A stretch of 64,000 nt of DNA from Geotoga petraea (lineage in GTDB: Bacteria; Thermotogota; Thermotogae; Petrotogales; Petrotogaceae). Shown here in pieces: positions 52,544 to 61,805 of the stretch. Both the position numbers and the translations under genes were made by a program. The stretch spans positions 248,001 to 312,000 of the forward strand of contig NZ_FMYV01000002.1 of the NCBI RefSeq assembly GCF_900102615.1, given 5' to 3'. The notes under the pieces are model-generated. The model worked only from the letters and a program-made list of their open reading frames with translations. It had not been told where the DNA came from and ran no database searches. Position 1 is the first letter of the stretch. Every line of letters begins with the position of its first letter.

Positions 52544-53476
52544 TTAAATCGCCACCTTATTTGCTATTTTTTTTATAGCTTCTTTAACACCAGGAGTTCT
52601 AAAAGGAGTGGTCATAGGGTCTAATTTAATTAAATATTCATCATCTCTTTTAATTATTTCTATATAATACTCTTGAGTTAATTCTTTTTCAACAGTAATG
52701 GATCTCAAAATAATTTTTTCATCATTTTCAAATTTCTCTCTTATAATTGTTTTACCTGATACAGTGTTAAATTCTTCATTAATAATACTCTCTAATTTTT
52801 CTTTGGATAGATTTTTTATTTTTTGATGTGGCATGATTTCCTGCTCCTTTAATAATCTTTGAATCTCTTCACTTTTAACTTTTTTTATCTTTATAAGAAA
52901 TTTATCTCTTCCCATTTTATCCCATTTTTTTTCATATCTTGTTTTTATTTCTCTTTTAAAGTTTTTTTCAATATTTTCAACTTCAAATCTTTGATCTTTT
53001 GAAAAATATTCTTTTACCTCTTCAGCATACCACTCAACATCTGTAGCAAGTTCTAAATATCCTCCCTCTTTTAAAGAAGAAGCTAAAGTGTTTCTAAAGT
53101 ATTCAACAAAAATCCTTCGATTTTTATGCCTTTTTTTAGGCCAAGGGCATGGAAAATTTACTATGACTTTAGATATTGATTCATGTGAAAATATTTCTTT
53201 TAATAAAAACCTTGCATCTCCTATTATCAATCTAATATTTTTTAAGCCTTCATTATATATTTTCTTTTGAGCTCTATCACAAGCCGTTAAAGAAGTTTCA
53301 ATCCCAATAAAATTCGTTTCAAGATTTTTTTTTGCCATGGCTACAAGATATTCACCACCACCAAACCCAATTTCCACAACGACTCTTCTTTTATTTCCAA
53401 AAATTTCGTTCAAGTCCATTGGTAATTGTTTATATTTTTGTGGTGTGATCATATATTTTAAATGAGAAACAGTCAT
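52544..53476 (-). CDS. trmB: tRNA (guanine-N7-)-methyltransferase with C-terminal extension
   Basis: 310 residues from the ATG at 53476; the ATG 4 codons upstream contains the GGAGGG ribosome site. Methylates G46 of tRNA with SAM. SAM loop VVVEIGFGGGEYLVAMA, FIGIETSLTACDRA, then FPCPWPKKRHKNRR and later the TRYEKKW substrate loop. The usual enzyme is about 210-240 residues; here about 100 extra residues follow, charged and mixed alpha/beta, as I recall for other Thermotogota and Aquificota. Role of the tail unknown. Confidence 0.93.
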   Translation of the reverse strand: MTVSHLKYMITPQKYKQLPMDLNEIFGNKRRVVVEIGFGGGEYLVAMAKKNLETNFIGIETSLTACDRAQKKIYNEGLKNIRLIIGDARFLLKEIFSHESISKVIVNFPCPWPKKRHKNRRIFVEYFRNTLASSLKEGGYLELATDVEWYAEEVKEYFSKDQRFEVENIEKNFKREIKTRYEKKWDKMGRDKFLIKIKKVKSEEIQRLLKEQEIMPHQKIKNLSKEKLESIINEEFNTVSGKTIIREKFENDEKIILRSITVEKELTQEYYIEIIKRDDEYLIKLDPMTTPFRTPGVKEAIKKIANKVAI

Positions 53477-53492
53477 TTTACCCTCCATTATT

Positions 53493-53519
53493 TGAAAAAA
53501 CCCCAGCTTAGCTGGGGTT
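53493..53519 (-). terminator. Intrinsic terminator after rpsT
   Basis: Stem AACCCCAGC / GCTGGGGTT (53499-53507 and 53511-53519, loop of three), followed on the minus strand by a T run (53494-53500 complement). It separates rpsT from trmB. Confidence 0.92.
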
Positions 53520-53527
53520 GATTAATA

Positions 53528-53815
53528 TTATTCTGGTGCTACTTCGCCTAAATATTCCTTAACATGTTTATGCAATCTTGATTTTTTTCTTGAAGCAGTT
53601 CTTTTATGTATAATACCTTTTGAAGCAGCTTTATCAATTACTTTGAATGTGTTGCTTAATTCATTTAATAAGTCTTCTCTTTCGGTACCTTCTGTTTCCA
53701 TTTTCAATTTTAATACCTTAATTTGATTTTTAATTCTCGTTTTTACCGATTTGTTTCTCATTCTTCTCTTTTCGTTTTGCAAAACTCTTTTTTTTGCTGA
53801 TTTAGTATTTGGCAC
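53528..53815 (-). CDS. rpsT: 30S ribosomal protein S20
   Basis: 95 residues, basic helical. Starts MPNTKSAKKRVLQNEKRR and has the C-terminal KGIIHKRTASRKKSRLHKHV, as in S20. Binds 16S rRNA early in 30S assembly. It lies 21 bases after metK with AGGAGG upstream and is followed by a strong terminator. Confidence 0.97.
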   Translation of the reverse strand: MPNTKSAKKRVLQNEKRRMRNKSVKTRIKNQIKVLKLKMETEGTEREDLLNELSNTFKVIDKAASKGIIHKRTASRKKSRLHKHVKEYLGEVAPE

Positions 53816-53836
53816 TTAACCTACCTCCTTGAATTC

Positions 53837-55045
53837 TTAAAGCCCTAATGCAGCTTTTATTTCTTGTACCATATCTAGTCTTTCCCAAGGGAATTCTACA
53901 TCTGTTCTTCCAAAATGACCGTAAGCAGCCGATTTTTTGTAAAAAGGTTGGAGTAGATTCAAATTATGAATTATTGCTCCTGGTCTGAAATCAAATAACT
54001 CTTTTACAACTTTTACGATCTTTTCTTCATCAACTTTTGCAGTCCCTTTGGTATCGATGAGTAGAGACACTGGATGCGCAACGCCAATTGCATATCCTAA
54101 TTGAATCATCACTTCATCGGCAACACCTGCTGCAACTAAATTCTTAGCAACATATCTGGACATATAATGTGCAGATCTGTCAACTTTAGTTGGATCTTTT
54201 CCAGAGAAGGCTCCTCCTCCATGGGCTATCCAACCACCATATGTATCAACAATAATCTTCCTCCCGGTTAAACCTGCATCAGCTTGAGGACCGCCTAATA
54301 CAAATCTACCAGTAGGGTTGATTAAATATTTTGTGTGTTTATTCAAAAGACCTTCTGGAATAACTGGGGTAATTACCTTTTCTATTAAATCTTTTGACAT
54401 TTGATCCCTGGTAACGCCTTCTTCGTGTTGTGTAGAAATTAATACTGTGTCTATTGCTATTGGTTTATTATTCTCGTCATATTCTACAGTTACTTGTGTC
54501 TTTCCATCTGGTCTTAAATAATCTAAGGTTTTATCTTTTCTAACTACAGATAATTGCCTAGCTAATTTATGAGATAAAGAAATTGGAGTAGGCATATAAT
54601 CATTATTTTCATTTGTTGCATAACCAAACATTATACCCTGGTCTCCAGCACCTATTTTATCAAAGATTTCTTTTGTTGCTGAACCTTCTTTTGTTTCAAG
54701 GTTTTCATCTACACCCATAGCTATATCTGCTGATTGTTCATCTATGCTAACCATTACGGCACAAGTTTCTCCGTCAAAACCATACTTAGGGTTGTCATAT
54801 CCAATATCTAATATTGTTTGCCTTACTATTTTAGGAATATCAACATATGCATCTGTTCTCATTTCTCCGGCTACTATTGCCACGCCTGTAGTTACCATTG
54901 TTTCAACAGCTGACCTTGCATTTATTCTATTTTGTTCACTTTCTTTACTTAACATTTCATCAAGTATTGCATCGGAAATTTGGTCGGCTACTTTATCAGG
55001 ATGACCTTCAGTAACGCTTTCACTTGTAAAAAGTCTTTTGTTCAT
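53837..55045 (-). CDS. metK: S-adenosylmethionine synthetase
   Basis: 402 residues. Makes SAM from methionine and ATP. Motifs: [20 protein letters not shown] (8-27), [10 protein letters not shown], the Lys/P-loop region [20 protein letters not shown] and [16 protein letters not shown]. No SAM riboswitch is visible in the 81-base gap upstream. Start ATG with a GGGGGACAG site. Its product feeds the SAM enzymes around it (hydG/hydE, trmB, methyltransferase). Confidence 0.97.
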   Translation of the reverse strand: MNKRLFTSESVTEGHPDKVADQISDAILDEMLSKESEQNRINARSAVETMVTTGVAIVAGEMRTDAYVDIPKIVRQTILDIGYDNPKYGFDGETCAVMVSIDEQSADIAMGVDENLETKEGSATKEIFDKIGAGDQGIMFGYATNENNDYMPTPISLSHKLARQLSVVRKDKTLDYLRPDGKTQVTVEYDENNKPIAIDTVLISTQHEEGVTRDQMSKDLIEKVITPVIPEGLLNKHTKYLINPTGRFVLGGPQADAGLTGRKIIVDTYGGWIAHGGGAFSGKDPTKVDRSAHYMSRYVAKNLVAAGVADEVMIQLGYAIGVAHPVSLLIDTKGTAKVDEEKIVKVVKELFDFRPGAIIHNLNLLQPFYKKSAAYGHFGRTDVEFPWERLDMVQEIKAALGL

Positions 55046-55126
55046 CTACTGTCCCCCTTAGTTGTTATAAATTCCAATATCTATTTTACAATAAAAAGTG
55101 TTAAATTTCTTTGTTTTTATGTTAAG

Positions 55127-56116
55127 TTATTTCTTAATAAAATTAATTTTGTATGCTTTAGAGCTTCCCCAAAAATCTTCTAATATAATAGTTCCATTAT
55201 ATTCAGCAAAATTAGAATTAATATATCTAGAAAGATTGTTATCTGTAATTATCAAGTTTTCGTTATTATCTGAATACATTTTTAACCAATAAATAGTTGA
55301 AGTAGACCCATATCCATATATTGGTGACGGATTATAAGCATTTTCAAAATAGACTTTTGAAAAACTTACTTTATAAACCAAATTTCCATCTATGAACAAA
55401 GAAACTTTTTTCGGTAAAATAGTTGAATTTTGTCCTAATTTTTCTCTGACTCTAACGTCTATTTTTGGGTAACTCCCTGTAAATTCAACTATTGTTTCAC
55501 CATTTTGGTTTATTGTATAATTACCTGTTGAATTTCTAACCTCTAATAACTCTAATATTTTTGTTCTTTCTTCTTTATAATTAATAAATTCTAACGCATC
55601 TAATACTACCTCACCAGCTGCAGTTTGCTCTCGAACTTCAAAATGCAGATGAGGAGCTAATGCCTCTCCGGTACTGCCTGAATAAGCTATGATTTCACCG
55701 GATTTTATTTGAAATTCGTTTTCTGGAAAAACAATTTCTATTCTCCCCGTAGAACCCTGAAAATCTTCCTTAACTAAATCAACATATTTCATGATACTAT
55801 CATTAAATTCATTTAAGTGCGCATAAACAGTTGTTAAATTTGAATCTGGATGGTTTACAAATAAAGCATTTCCATATATTGGATCGTTTATCCACACTTT
55901 TTTAAGGTAACCTTGAGAAGCAGAGTAAACATCTACGTTTTCTCTATAAAATGTAGAAAAATCAATACCAAGGTGATAATGGGGATTGTTACCAGTTCCT
56001 CTATACTCTCCAAACGAAGAAGTTATATAAGAGTTTTTGATTGGTGGTTCAAATATAGCAGAAAATATAGTTGTAATAAAAAACAACATCATTAATAGTA
56101 TGGATAGCTTTTTCAC
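55127..56116 (-). CDS. Secreted M23-family metallopeptidase
   Basis: 329 residues with a signal peptide at 1-20. LytM-type zinc site: HYHLGIDF (His48, Asp52) and PHLHFEVRE (His156, His158). It is an endopeptidase of the murein cross-link type by family. The catalytic domain is N-terminal (about 25-185) and a beta-rich domain of about 140 residues follows, unlike the common C-terminal placement. GGAGGAATAATT ribosome site, 2 bases after hflX. Confidence 0.9.
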   Translation of the reverse strand: MKKLSILLMMLFFITTIFSAIFEPPIKNSYITSSFGEYRGTGNNPHYHLGIDFSTFYRENVDVYSASQGYLKKVWINDPIYGNALFVNHPDSNLTTVYAHLNEFNDSIMKYVDLVKEDFQGSTGRIEIVFPENEFQIKSGEIIAYSGSTGEALAPHLHFEVREQTAAGEVVLDALEFINYKEERTKILELLEVRNSTGNYTINQNGETIVEFTGSYPKIDVRVREKLGQNSTILPKKVSLFIDGNLVYKVSFSKVYFENAYNPSPIYGYGSTSTIYWLKMYSDNNENLIITDNNLSRYINSNFAEYNGTIILEDFWGSSKAYKINFIKK

Positions 56117-56118
56117 AA

Positions 56119-57336
56119 TTATTCCTCCAGTTTTTTCTTTAATGAGTTTAGGATATAGTTTTTAGCTACTAATCTTTTTATAGAATAATTAAATTCATCT
56201 TTTTCTTCTAAAATACCGTATTTATCAGAAAATTCATATAATTTCCACATATCTTTAAAATTAATTTTTATTTTTTCTATCGATATATCTTCTATAATAT
56301 CTAAATTACTTTCAAGTTTTAATAAAAATTCTCTTGTTGAATTTTCTTTTATTGAACTAATAAAAAACGCATTTGGATACAATATTTTCATTTCATTCAA
56401 TTTTTCTTCAGATATTTTATCTATTTTGTTAAACACCAGTAATAATGGTATATTTTTAACTTCTATTTCTTCCAATATGCTGTTTACAGCCTTTATTTTT
56501 TTTTCATATACTTCATCTGATATGTCAACAATATGAACTATCAAATCCGACTTTATTACTTCTTTTAAAGTCGATTTAAAAGAATCAAATAAATTTTTAG
56601 GTAAATTTTTAATGAACCCAACAGTATCAGAAAAAATACCGGTAAAACCACATGGAAAAGAAACTTTTCTAAGAGATGGAGACAAAGTTGAAAAAAGATT
56701 TTCTGAAGTATATATTTTTTCATCTTTTGATATATTCTTCAGAAAAGTAGACTTCCCTGCACTTGTGTATCCTACTATAGATATCAACGGATAATCTCCA
56801 TTTTCTCTTTTTTTAGACGAGGTTTCATGATTTTTATCTACTTCTTTTATTTGCTTTTTTAAAAAATTTATTCTGTCATATATTCTTCTTCTATCTGTTT
56901 CCAGTTTCGTCTCACCCGGTCCTAAAGTTCCGATACCTGCTCCGGTATTTGACATATCCTTCCCTTTCCCAATTAACTTTGGTAATTCATATTGTAATTG
57001 AGCTAACTCTACCTTTAATTTGCTATCTTTTGTCCTGGCATTTTTTCTGAATATTTCAAGAATCACTTCATTTCTATCAATTATCTCTGTTTTTATTTCT
57101 TTTTCTATATTTCTTTTTTGAGAATTTGAAATATTGTTATAAAAAACAACGATATCCGTATCATAAGCTTTTGTAAAGTCTTTTATTTCAGAAATCTTAC
57201 CAGAACCTATGTAATAAGTTTTATCTGGTTTTTCTTTATTTTGAGTTATAATATTTTCAACTTCTATATCTATGTTTTCACATAATATTTTCAATTCATT
57301 TAAATCTTTTTCAATATCTTCATAGTGTTTTTTCAC
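56119..57336 (-). CDS. hflX: GTPase HflX
   Basis: 405 residues from the GTG at 57336. N-terminal HflX domain (YYIGSGKISEIKDF, VVFYNNISNSQKRNIEKE), the linker with GPGETKLETDRRRIYDRI, then the G domain GYTSAGKSTFLK, DTVGFIKNLP and NKID. HflX splits stalled or stress-damaged ribosomes. The GTG has no ribosome site; reading in frame upstream gives IKGLIIAV, which fits the usual first beta strand, and an ATA at 57357 sits 4-7 bases after GAGGTGG. The real start may therefore be a non-standard ATA. Follows hfq. Confidence 0.94.
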   Translation of the reverse strand: MKKHYEDIEKDLNELKILCENIDIEVENIITQNKEKPDKTYYIGSGKISEIKDFTKAYDTDIVVFYNNISNSQKRNIEKEIKTEIIDRNEVILEIFRKNARTKDSKLKVELAQLQYELPKLIGKGKDMSNTGAGIGTLGPGETKLETDRRRIYDRINFLKKQIKEVDKNHETSSKKRENGDYPLISIVGYTSAGKSTFLKNISKDEKIYTSENLFSTLSPSLRKVSFPCGFTGIFSDTVGFIKNLPKNLFDSFKSTLKEVIKSDLIVHIVDISDEVYEKKIKAVNSILEEIEVKNIPLLLVFNKIDKISEEKLNEMKILYPNAFFISSIKENSTREFLLKLESNLDIIEDISIEKIKINFKDMWKLYEFSDKYGILEEKDEFNYSIKRLVAKNYILNSLKKKLEE

Positions 57337-57368
57337 CGCTATTATTAAACCTTTTATGTTACCACCTC

Positions 57369-57602
57369 TTAGTTTTCATTCCCTTGGAAAAGTTTGATAT
57401 ACTTTTCTGGTACCATCATTTTTACAGCATGTTTATAAACTAATGATTGTTCTCCATTTTTTTCAAGTAAAATTGTATAATTATCAAAAGATTTTACAAA
57501 TCCAGATGTTTTAAAGCCTCCTTCAAAATAAATCTTAACCTCAACTTTGTTAATTCTCAAAATGTTTAAAAATCTGTCTTGCAAGTTAAATTTTTCCGGC
57601 AT
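57369..57602 (-). CDS. hfq: RNA chaperone Hfq
   Basis: 77 residues. Sm fold: FNLQDRFLNILRINKVEVKI, Sm1 FEGGFKTSGFVKSFDNYTILL and Sm2 LVYKHAVKMMVPEK (the usual YKHAISTI reads YKHAVKMM). It forms a hexamer that matches small RNAs to messages. Overlaps miaA by 17 bases and precedes hflX; the miaA-hfq-hflX order is the same as in E. coli. Confidence 0.96.
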   Translation of the reverse strand: MPEKFNLQDRFLNILRINKVEVKIYFEGGFKTSGFVKSFDNYTILLEKNGEQSLVYKHAVKMMVPEKYIKLFQGNEN

Positions 57603-58509
57603 TTTTAATCCCCCTTAAATCATTAATAATAAATTTTATAATTTTTCCTTTGGAATTGGATGTCATATCCAACCATTTTATATCTTTGTACTTTCTAAAG
57701 TAAATAATTTGCCTTCGTGCATAATTTCTTGTGTTTGTTTTTATATCTTCTTTGGCTTCTTCTAAAGATTTTTTACCTTTAATATATTCTATAATTTCTT
57801 TATATCCAATTGAATTCATTGAATTTAATTTTTCATTAATACCTTTATTCAATAAATCTTGAACTTCTTCAACTAAACCTTGTTCAATCATTTTTTCTAC
57901 TCTGAGGTTGATCCTTTTATGTAATTCTTTCCTATCTCTATTCAAAGCATAAATTTTATATTCTTTAAAAACAGGTTTAGATTCATCTTTTAATTGATTT
58001 CTATTTTTACCTGTTAAGATAAATATTTCGATAGCTCTTACTATTCTTTTTAAATCGTTTTCATGTATTTTTAAAAAAGATTTGCGATCAATTTTCTCTA
58101 AAATTTTTCTTAATGACCCTTTTTCTTGAGTTTCTATACGTTCTAAATAATTTCTAAGACCATAATCAGAACCAACTTTTATAAGTGGTTTTATTAATGA
58201 ATCAAGATAAAACCCAGTTCCGCCTGTAACAATAGGTATTTTATCTCTGTTTTTAATTTCTTCATAAACTTTGATAAAATCAGACTTATATTCGAAGGAT
58301 GAATAATGATCTTTTGGATCGACGAAATCAATCAAATGATGTTTTACTCTCCTTAATTCCTTTACATTCGGTTTTGCTGTTCCAATATTCATATATTTAT
58401 ATATTTGTCTTGAATCTAAATTTATAACTTCCCCATTTAATTTTTTGGCTAAATCTAAGACTAATTCAGTTTTTCCAACCGCAGTAGGGCCTACTATTAT
58501 TGGTATCAT
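57586..58509 (-). CDS. miaA: tRNA dimethylallyltransferase
   Basis: 307 residues. Adds a dimethylallyl group to A37 of tRNAs reading UNN codons. P-loop GPTAVGKTELVLDLA (8-22), NLDSRQIYKYMNIGTAKP, HHLIDFVDP, VTGGTGFYLDSL and a C-terminal QIIYFRKYKDIKWLD. Full length. Overlaps the methyltransferase gene upstream by 4 bases and hfq downstream. Confidence 0.96.
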   Translation of the reverse strand: MIPIIVGPTAVGKTELVLDLAKKLNGEVINLDSRQIYKYMNIGTAKPNVKELRRVKHHLIDFVDPKDHYSSFEYKSDFIKVYEEIKNRDKIPIVTGGTGFYLDSLIKPLIKVGSDYGLRNYLERIETQEKGSLRKILEKIDRKSFLKIHENDLKRIVRAIEIFILTGKNRNQLKDESKPVFKEYKIYALNRDRKELHKRINLRVEKMIEQGLVEEVQDLLNKGINEKLNSMNSIGYKEIIEYIKGKKSLEEAKEDIKTNTRNYARRQIIYFRKYKDIKWLDMTSNSKGKIIKFIINDLRGIKNAGKI

Positions 58510-59279
58510 TTTATTTTTATCACACCAAAATATACTCCACTATTTTTGCTCCCTACTTTTTCATCAAAAGTAAATTTATCCCACAAACTATCATTTTCTC
58601 TTGCTTTTATAACAACTCTTTTTTTAGCTATTCTCACCATATGCTCAAAATCTTCTTGTGAAATCTTGTCATATACAGCTAACTGTCTTATGGAATTAAG
58701 TGGCGAAGACTTCATTTGTGGATTTTCAAACATAGGATCGCAATAAACTACGTCGTAGGAGTTATCTTCAATATTCATTAAAATATTTTTATAATTATCA
58801 TTAATGATCTTAATTTTTTTTGAAGCTTTTTTCATCCATTCTTGCTTAAAATTATAATTATTCAATCCTTCTTTAACAACTAAATATAAAGGGAAAGAAG
58901 CTTCTACTCCAGTAACTTCTTTAACATAATTAGCCATAAATAGAGCTTCGCTTCCTAATCCCATGGTCAAATCTAAAACAGTTGCTTCAGGAGTTGCATC
59001 TATTGTTTTTATCAAATAATCGTTTTCTGAAGATTCATAGTTGTTATATCTTATCTTAGATATAGAAGGGTGATAAAAAATTTCACTATTTTTATCGGCA
59101 AATTTTACAGTAAAATCTCTTTCAACTATAAACATTCCATTTTCCTTGTCAATATCTCTAATATGTCTTCTATTCCTGTATTTTGATTTATATTCTTTTG
59201 ATAGTTTATAAGCTTTATCAATTTGTTCTTTATTTGGTTTGTGGGAAGTTGTGAAGATCCATTTGATAGAATGTGTCAC
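58506..59279 (-). CDS. Class I SAM-dependent methyltransferase, RsmJ-like
   Basis: 257 residues from a GTG at 59279. The N-terminus has WIFTTSHKPNKEQIDKAYKL, a small domain seen in this group. SAM motif I is VLDLTMGLGSEALFMA, and the active-site-like motif is VYCDPMFENP, similar to the D-P-M-F/Y-P of RsmJ (16S rRNA m2G1516). Target not certain. Overlaps the small membrane protein gene upstream by 50 bases and miaA by 4. Confidence 0.75.
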   Translation of the reverse strand: MTHSIKWIFTTSHKPNKEQIDKAYKLSKEYKSKYRNRRHIRDIDKENGMFIVERDFTVKFADKNSEIFYHPSISKIRYNNYESSENDYLIKTIDATPEATVLDLTMGLGSEALFMANYVKEVTGVEASFPLYLVVKEGLNNYNFKQEWMKKASKKIKIINDNYKNILMNIEDNSYDVVYCDPMFENPQMKSSPLNSIRQLAVYDKISQEDFEHMVRIAKKRVVIKARENDSLWDKFTFDEKVGSKNSGVYFGVIKIK

Positions 59280-59550
59280 CTTTTATTCCGACTCCTCTTT
59301 TTTCTAATCTTTTTTCTAAATTTTTTAATATTTCGTATTTTTCATTATATTCATTTTGGAGTTTAACTTCTTTTGCCTTTAATTCTTTGTATTGTTTTTC
59401 TAAAACTGTAAATAAATAAAACTGTCTGCCTATTTGAAATATTAAAAAAGATATAATAATCAAAATTATTATAATAAAAGATTTTTTTATATTGTTTTTA
59501 TTTTGTTTGTTTTCTTTTTTATCATAACTATTCAAATTTACGTAAGGCAT
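59230..59550 (-). CDS. FtsB/DivIC/FtsL-like small membrane coiled-coil protein
   Basis: 106 residues: a polar N-terminus (1-22), one membrane helix (about 23-42), then a heptad-like coiled coil rich in Lys/Glu/Leu (about 45-85) and a short tail. Topology and size match the septum-formation initiator proteins FtsB/DivIC/FtsL, which are poorly conserved. No other division gene is adjacent. The last about 17 codons overlap the methyltransferase gene. Confidence 0.55.
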   Translation of the reverse strand: MPYVNLNSYDKKENKQNKNNIKKSFIIIILIIISFLIFQIGRQFYLFTVLEKQYKELKAKEVKLQNEYNEKYEILKNLEKRLEKRGVGIKGDTFYQMDLHNFPQTK

Positions 59551-59559
59551 GTCATCACC

Positions 59560-61794
59560 TTATCCTTTCAGACCACTCTTTGCAATTCCTTCAACAAAGT
59601 ATCTTTGAAGAAAGATAAATATAATAACAATTGGAATCATAGAAAATGTTGAAGCAGCCATCAATAAGTTGTATATTTCACCAGATTCACTTCTAAATGT
59701 TTGTAGTCCTACAGCTAGTGTTCTCATTTCTGGACTTTTTGTAACTATTAATACCCATAAGAATGCATTCCAAGAACCAACGAACTTAAGCAAAGCACCT
59801 GTTAATATTGCTGGTCTGCTCAGAGGCACCATAACTGTCCAAAGAAATCTCCAAGAAGAAGAACCATCTATTTTCGCTGCATCCCAAAGATCATTCGGAA
59901 CAGTCATAAATTGTTGCCTTAATAAAAAGATAGCAAATACACTTACGATCCATGGAACAATTAAAGCATAATAACTGTCTAACCACTGAAATCTTGATAT
60001 AGTTATATAATTGGGTACCAAAAGAACTTCACCTGGTACCATCATAGTAGCAAGAAAAATGGTAAAAATCAAATTTTTACCCCAAAAGTTTAGCTTTGCA
60101 AAAGCAAAAGCAGCCATACTTGCTATTATAATTTCAAATACGGTTGTTGTAGTAGCCATTAAAACAGTATTTATATAATATTGTGAAAATGGTGCTGCAT
60201 TCCATGCAGTTACATAATTTTGAAATATATTTTTGAATACCTCTGAAAAGCTAAATTCAGCATTCGAGGCTGGATTTTCATCTAATAACCAACTCGAAAT
60301 AATTCCGTTCAGATATATTTCTATTTTAGAATTTTCTTTATATAAAATTTTATCTACATATTGGTTTTTTTCAATAATTTTAGCTTCAGAAGTGGAATCA
60401 CTGTAAAAACTTGAAAATTCATTTATAAAATGATCGTAAGATTTCCTCATCCCTAAAATTCTCTCTAATTCTTCTTTTTTTTCAGGTAACTGATTTTCTA
60501 AAAATTGGGCATTGTTTAAAGAAAGAATGTATTTATAATTTTCTAAATTACCTTCGTTTTCTGATAAGTTTCTCAATATATTACCATATATTGAGACCTC
60601 TGAACTTTCATCTGCCAAATTATTTGATATTTGATCAATCATTTCATTTTCAATTTCTGTTGTAACTAAGTCTTTTAAAGATTCAATATTAGATTCTTCA
60701 ACTAAATTTAAAACTAATTCTTTTAATTGAGGATTAAAATCTGAATTTTCTAAGGCTTCAATAAAATTTTCATACATCATTTGCGTTGTTGGAACTTTGA
60801 ATGAAATACTCAATTTATCAATATTATTTTTTTGTATTTTATTAAAAGAACTTGTAATTCTATCAAATGTTTTTAATGAATTAAAATTTAGTGCAAACGG
60901 TTCTTGAAGATTGTTCATTATTAGGCTATTAGCTCTATATAAAATATCGTCTTCATCAAAAATTTCAACCATAGATAAATAATCATTCAATTTATTTAGG
61001 AATAAACTGGCTTCATCTTGTTTTATTATGCCTATTCCACGAGAATTTTCGTCAAAAAAGTTTTTCATTGATTCCAATTCATTTTTCAAAGAATTAAGAT
61101 AGTTTATTAAATAGTCTTTCCTATTTTCGATATATTCTTTTTGTGAAGCAGGGGTATTTTCTGAAGTTCTTAGATATGGTAATCTATTTATATTGTTATT
61201 TATCATATTATCTATAAACCTTATGGCTGAATTAATATCCGACTTAATTGAATTGCCAATAGAAGTTTTTTTGAAATAACCATCTGTTTTTGAATATAAT
61301 TTAAAATAGATTTTTTCAAAACTTTCTACACTTTTTTCTTCGTATTCTAATATGCCTTTTAAAGTAGGCGTTAGATCAAAATCCTTTTTTATTTCGTCAA
61401 TTTCATCATATATTATTTGTAAATCCTCTTTTGAAGCATAATCAATATCATCATAATTTAATGAAATCGTTCCTCTCCTAACTGCATCATCATTTATATA
61501 ATAAACAATTTTATTTTCATCAAATCTCTTGTTATTTGATAAAGATCTAAACTCAGAAAGATTCAATGTCCCTCTTGTTGAAATCGTAGAAGGTGTAACT
61601 TCAACATTCAGTTCTCTTTCCGATAAAAAGTTTTTAGATGTCCAGGTTGGTGGCCATGAATTTACTTCTCCATCGGTTTTTAAAGAAGTCATAATCATCC
61701 ATGCAAAAGGCAAAATCATAATAAAAGCCCCACCAGCAACTAATATATATATAATTATTTTTGTTAAAAATTTAAGAAAGTTATTATATGTCAT
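59560..61794 (-). CDS. Sugar ABC transporter permease, MalG-type, with a large insertion
   Basis: 744 residues, against about 280-300 for usual MalG-type permeases. First membrane helix at about 10-34, then an extra region of about 470 residues (about 45-515), mainly helical and charged and presumably extracytoplasmic, then the other five membrane helices. The EAA loop that docks the ATPase is intact: LWDAAKIDGSSSWRFLWTV. Large MalG insertions are known in Thermotoga. Pairs with the MalF-type permease 12 bases upstream. No binding protein or ATPase is in the window. Confidence 0.9.
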   Translation of the reverse strand: MTYNNFLKFLTKIIIYILVAGGAFIMILPFAWMIMTSLKTDGEVNSWPPTWTSKNFLSERELNVEVTPSTISTRGTLNLSEFRSLSNNKRFDENKIVYYINDDAVRRGTISLNYDDIDYASKEDLQIIYDEIDEIKKDFDLTPTLKGILEYEEKSVESFEKIYFKLYSKTDGYFKKTSIGNSIKSDINSAIRFIDNMINNNINRLPYLRTSENTPASQKEYIENRKDYLINYLNSLKNELESMKNFFDENSRGIGIIKQDEASLFLNKLNDYLSMVEIFDEDDILYRANSLIMNNLQEPFALNFNSLKTFDRITSSFNKIQKNNIDKLSISFKVPTTQMMYENFIEALENSDFNPQLKELVLNLVEESNIESLKDLVTTEIENEMIDQISNNLADESSEVSIYGNILRNLSENEGNLENYKYILSLNNAQFLENQLPEKKEELERILGMRKSYDHFINEFSSFYSDSTSEAKIIEKNQYVDKILYKENSKIEIYLNGIISSWLLDENPASNAEFSFSEVFKNIFQNYVTAWNAAPFSQYYINTVLMATTTTVFEIIIASMAAFAFAKLNFWGKNLIFTIFLATMMVPGEVLLVPNYITISRFQWLDSYYALIVPWIVSVFAIFLLRQQFMTVPNDLWDAAKIDGSSSWRFLWTVMVPLSRPAILTGALLKFVGSWNAFLWVLIVTKSPEMRTLAVGLQTFRSESGEIYNLLMAASTFSMIPIVIIFIFLQRYFVEGIAKSGLKG

Positions 61795-61805
61795 TTTTAT
61801 CCCCC

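Noticed and set aside
53837-55126. SAM riboswitch upstream of metK
   Set aside because: The gap to the upstream gene is only 81 bases and shows no SAM-I type stems or terminator; too short for a known class.
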